Positions 62,996-64,000 of a stretch of 64,000 nucleotides of DNA are shown piece by piece. Made by a program: the position numbers and the translations under genes. The first letter of the stretch is position 1. Each line of letters begins with the position of its first letter. The notes under the pieces were generated by a model, which did no database searches, had not been told where the DNA came from, and worked only from the letters and a program-made list of their open reading frames with translations. Source of the stretch: Rhizobium anhuiense (lineage in GTDB: Bacteria; Pseudomonadota; Alphaproteobacteria; Rhizobiales; Rhizobiaceae); contig NZ_ML133523.1 of the NCBI RefSeq assembly GCF_003985145.1, positions 382,855-446,854 on the forward strand, given 5' to 3'.

Positions 62996-64000
62996 CTAGC
63001 CTCGCGCCCGCACGGCCTCATCCATCAGGTACTTCTGAAATACGGTCTCCAGCATGTCGGGGCTGACGGGTTTCATGATGACGTCGTCCATGCCTGATTT
63101 GACGCATTCGGCGCGGTCGCGCTCGAAGGCCTGGGTGAGCACGCCGATGATCGGGGTGCGGGCTCCGCCACCGGTTTCCTCCATCTGCCGGATGAGACGC
63201 GCTGCCTCGAAGCCGTTGAAGCCCGGCAGGGAAATATCCATCAGTACGATCTGCGGCCGGTGTTCGGCCCACATCCGCACGACCTCGTCGCCGGTCGCCG
63301 CGATCATATGGCTGTAGCCCAGGCCTTCGAGGATCTGCGAAAAAACGATCTGGTTGATATCATTGTCCTCGGCCACGAGAACCTGCAGGCCGACCACGTC
63401 GTCGGAGATGCTGATTTCCCAATCCGTATCCGAACCGGCAGCACTGCGGCTGTTGCGATTGAAATGGCGGGCGATCTGGAAGGTGAGCTCGTTGGCGATC
63501 TGGAAACCGTCCATGACCAGCGCCGGGATGCCGTATTGCTCGGCGAGTTCGAGGCAGCGCATGCCCATCTGATTGTCGATGATCAGGAGATCGAGCGAGA
63601 TGCCGGAGGAGGTGGCGATTTCCAGGAAGCGCTCCTCTTCGTCCTCGCCGCGGACCGAGCAGGATTCGAAGCCGTATTTCGACAGGGTCCGCAGCGCGGC
63701 GGTCTCGGCGGCGAGGTCGGCCGTGACGACGAGGACCTTGCGGCCCGAGAAATTCTCCGGAACGATCGCTTCCATTGCCGCCGGTTCGCGGCGCTCGACG
63801 GCGCTCGGCACCGGCACATAGGCCCGGCGATAGCTTTGATTGCTTGACGTGGTGATCGCCGAGGCCCGGCCGAACTCGTCGAGATCGGCGCCGTCGCGCG
63901 GCAGGTCCTGCGTGGTCGACACCAGGAAATAGCGGCCGGGCTTGCCGATACGGTGCTTGCGGCTGACGATGTCGCGCTCGATGCCGTCGCGGGAGATCTG
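62996..64000 (-). CDS. Response-regulator/hybrid sensor protein, C-terminal part (cut at window edge)
   Basis: The frame is open to the end of the window, and a GTG at 63922 is only one possible internal start. The last about 125 residues form a receiver domain: Leu-Val-Ala-Glu-Asp-Asn-Asp-Ile-Asn, the phospho-acceptor Asp in Leu-Met-Asp-Ile-Ser-Leu-Pro-Gly, Thr-Gln-Ala near the switch position, and Met-Lys-Pro-Val. Before it lies a receiver-like stretch (Lys-Val-Leu-Val-Val-Thr-Ala-Asp-Leu and Leu-Asp-Leu-Leu-Ile-Ile-Asp-Asn-Gln-Met-Gly) that resembles a pseudo-receiver. This order suggests a hybrid histidine kinase whose kinase part is beyond the window. Confidence 0.8.
   Translation of the reverse strand, partial: QISRDGIERDIVSRKHRIGKPGRYFLVSTTQDLPRDGADLDEFGRASAITTSSNQSYRRAYVPVPSAVERREPAAMEAIVPENFSGRKVLVVTADLAAETAALRTLSKYGFESCSVRGEDEEERFLEIATSSGISLDLLIIDNQMGMRCLELAEQYGIPALVMDGFQIANELTFQIARHFNRNSRSAAGSDTDWEISISDDVVGLQVLVAEDNDINQIVFSQILEGLGYSHMIAATGDEVVRMWAEHRPQIVLMDISLPGFNGFEAARLIRQMEETGGGARTPIIGVLTQAFERDRAECVKSGMDDVIMKPVSPDMLETVFQKYLMDEAVRARG

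Noticed and set aside
1..64000. Mobile elements, prophage, tRNA and rRNA genes
   Set aside because: I found no transposase, integrase, attachment repeats, cloverleaf-like sequence or rRNA stretch that I could support by eye; a tRNAscan and IS search would settle it.

Overview
The window looks like ordinary chromosome from an alphaproteobacterium of the order Rhizobiales, most likely the genus Rhizobium (etli/leguminosarum group). The basis is the GC-rich coding style, the split F0 ATP synthase operon with paired b' and b subunits, a BA14K-family protein, a DUF1217 protein, an HPE1-like secreted protein, and short palindromic intergenic repeats of the kind scattered through rhizobial genomes. 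I see no rRNA, tRNA, CRISPR array, transposase, integrase or prophage. Genus and species are inferred from recognised families, not from a database search.

Region by region. 0-5 kb: the end of an rRNA (uracil-5)-methyltransferase, an MBL-fold hydrolase, an acyl-CoA dehydrogenase/enoyl-CoA hydratase pair with a dyad operator candidate, and a ZntB/CorA-type channel. 5-19 kb: BA14K protein, a GbcA-like Rieske oxygenase, an unknown protein, TsaC/Sua5, a GlcD-type FAD oxidase, a 1109-residue repeat-built DUF1217 protein, a DUF6101-like protein, UbiA, a MipA/OmpV outer-membrane protein, a histidine phosphatase and a cyclopropane-fatty-acid-synthase-like methyltransferase. 19-27 kb: Tex, GlyS, a DUF523 protein, a Cache/HAMP chemoreceptor and an HPE1-like secreted protein. 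27-35.4 kb, all on the minus strand: PurD, DUF2207 protein, class I-like EPSP synthase, LemA, a small nucleotide kinase overlapping glyQ, a one-helix protein and an S49 peptidase. 35.5-45.8 kb: MntH, a TrmN6-like methyltransferase, a DUF2007 protein, polyprenyl diphosphate synthase, a TPR protein, IspE, MoaB, a glycosyltransferase, a PA0069-type radical SAM protein and RNase HII. 45.9-48.6 kb: atpI-atpB-atpE-b'-b, with a clear promoter and terminator. 48.8-56.2 kb: a SleB-type cell wall hydrolase, Kup, CorA, a cysteine-free Mrp/ApbC ATPase and an orphan LuxR regulator. 56.4-60.6 kb: an IclR-regulated galactose/galactonate (De Ley-Doudoroff) cluster. 60.8-64 kb: a PRC-barrel protein, a GGDEF-EAL protein, and the C-terminal part of a receiver-containing signalling protein cut by the window edge.

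Functional links. UbiA and polyprenyl diphosphate synthase supply ubiquinone, IspE supplies their isoprenoid precursor, and the F0 operon makes the membrane part of ATP synthase. Kup, CorA, the ZntB-like channel and MntH handle K+, Mg2+/divalent cations and Mn2+. The IclR-SDR-kinase-aldolase-lactonase cluster covers every De Ley-Doudoroff step except galactonate dehydratase.

I did not find a clearly new multi-gene system. The best candidates for follow-up are the repeat-built DUF1217 protein, the Mrp/ApbC ATPase that lacks the family's CxxC and every other cysteine but carries a His-rich linker, the LuxR solo with an altered acyl-homoserine-lactone pocket, the EPSP synthase with an altered active-site loop, and several families of palindromic intergenic repeats.
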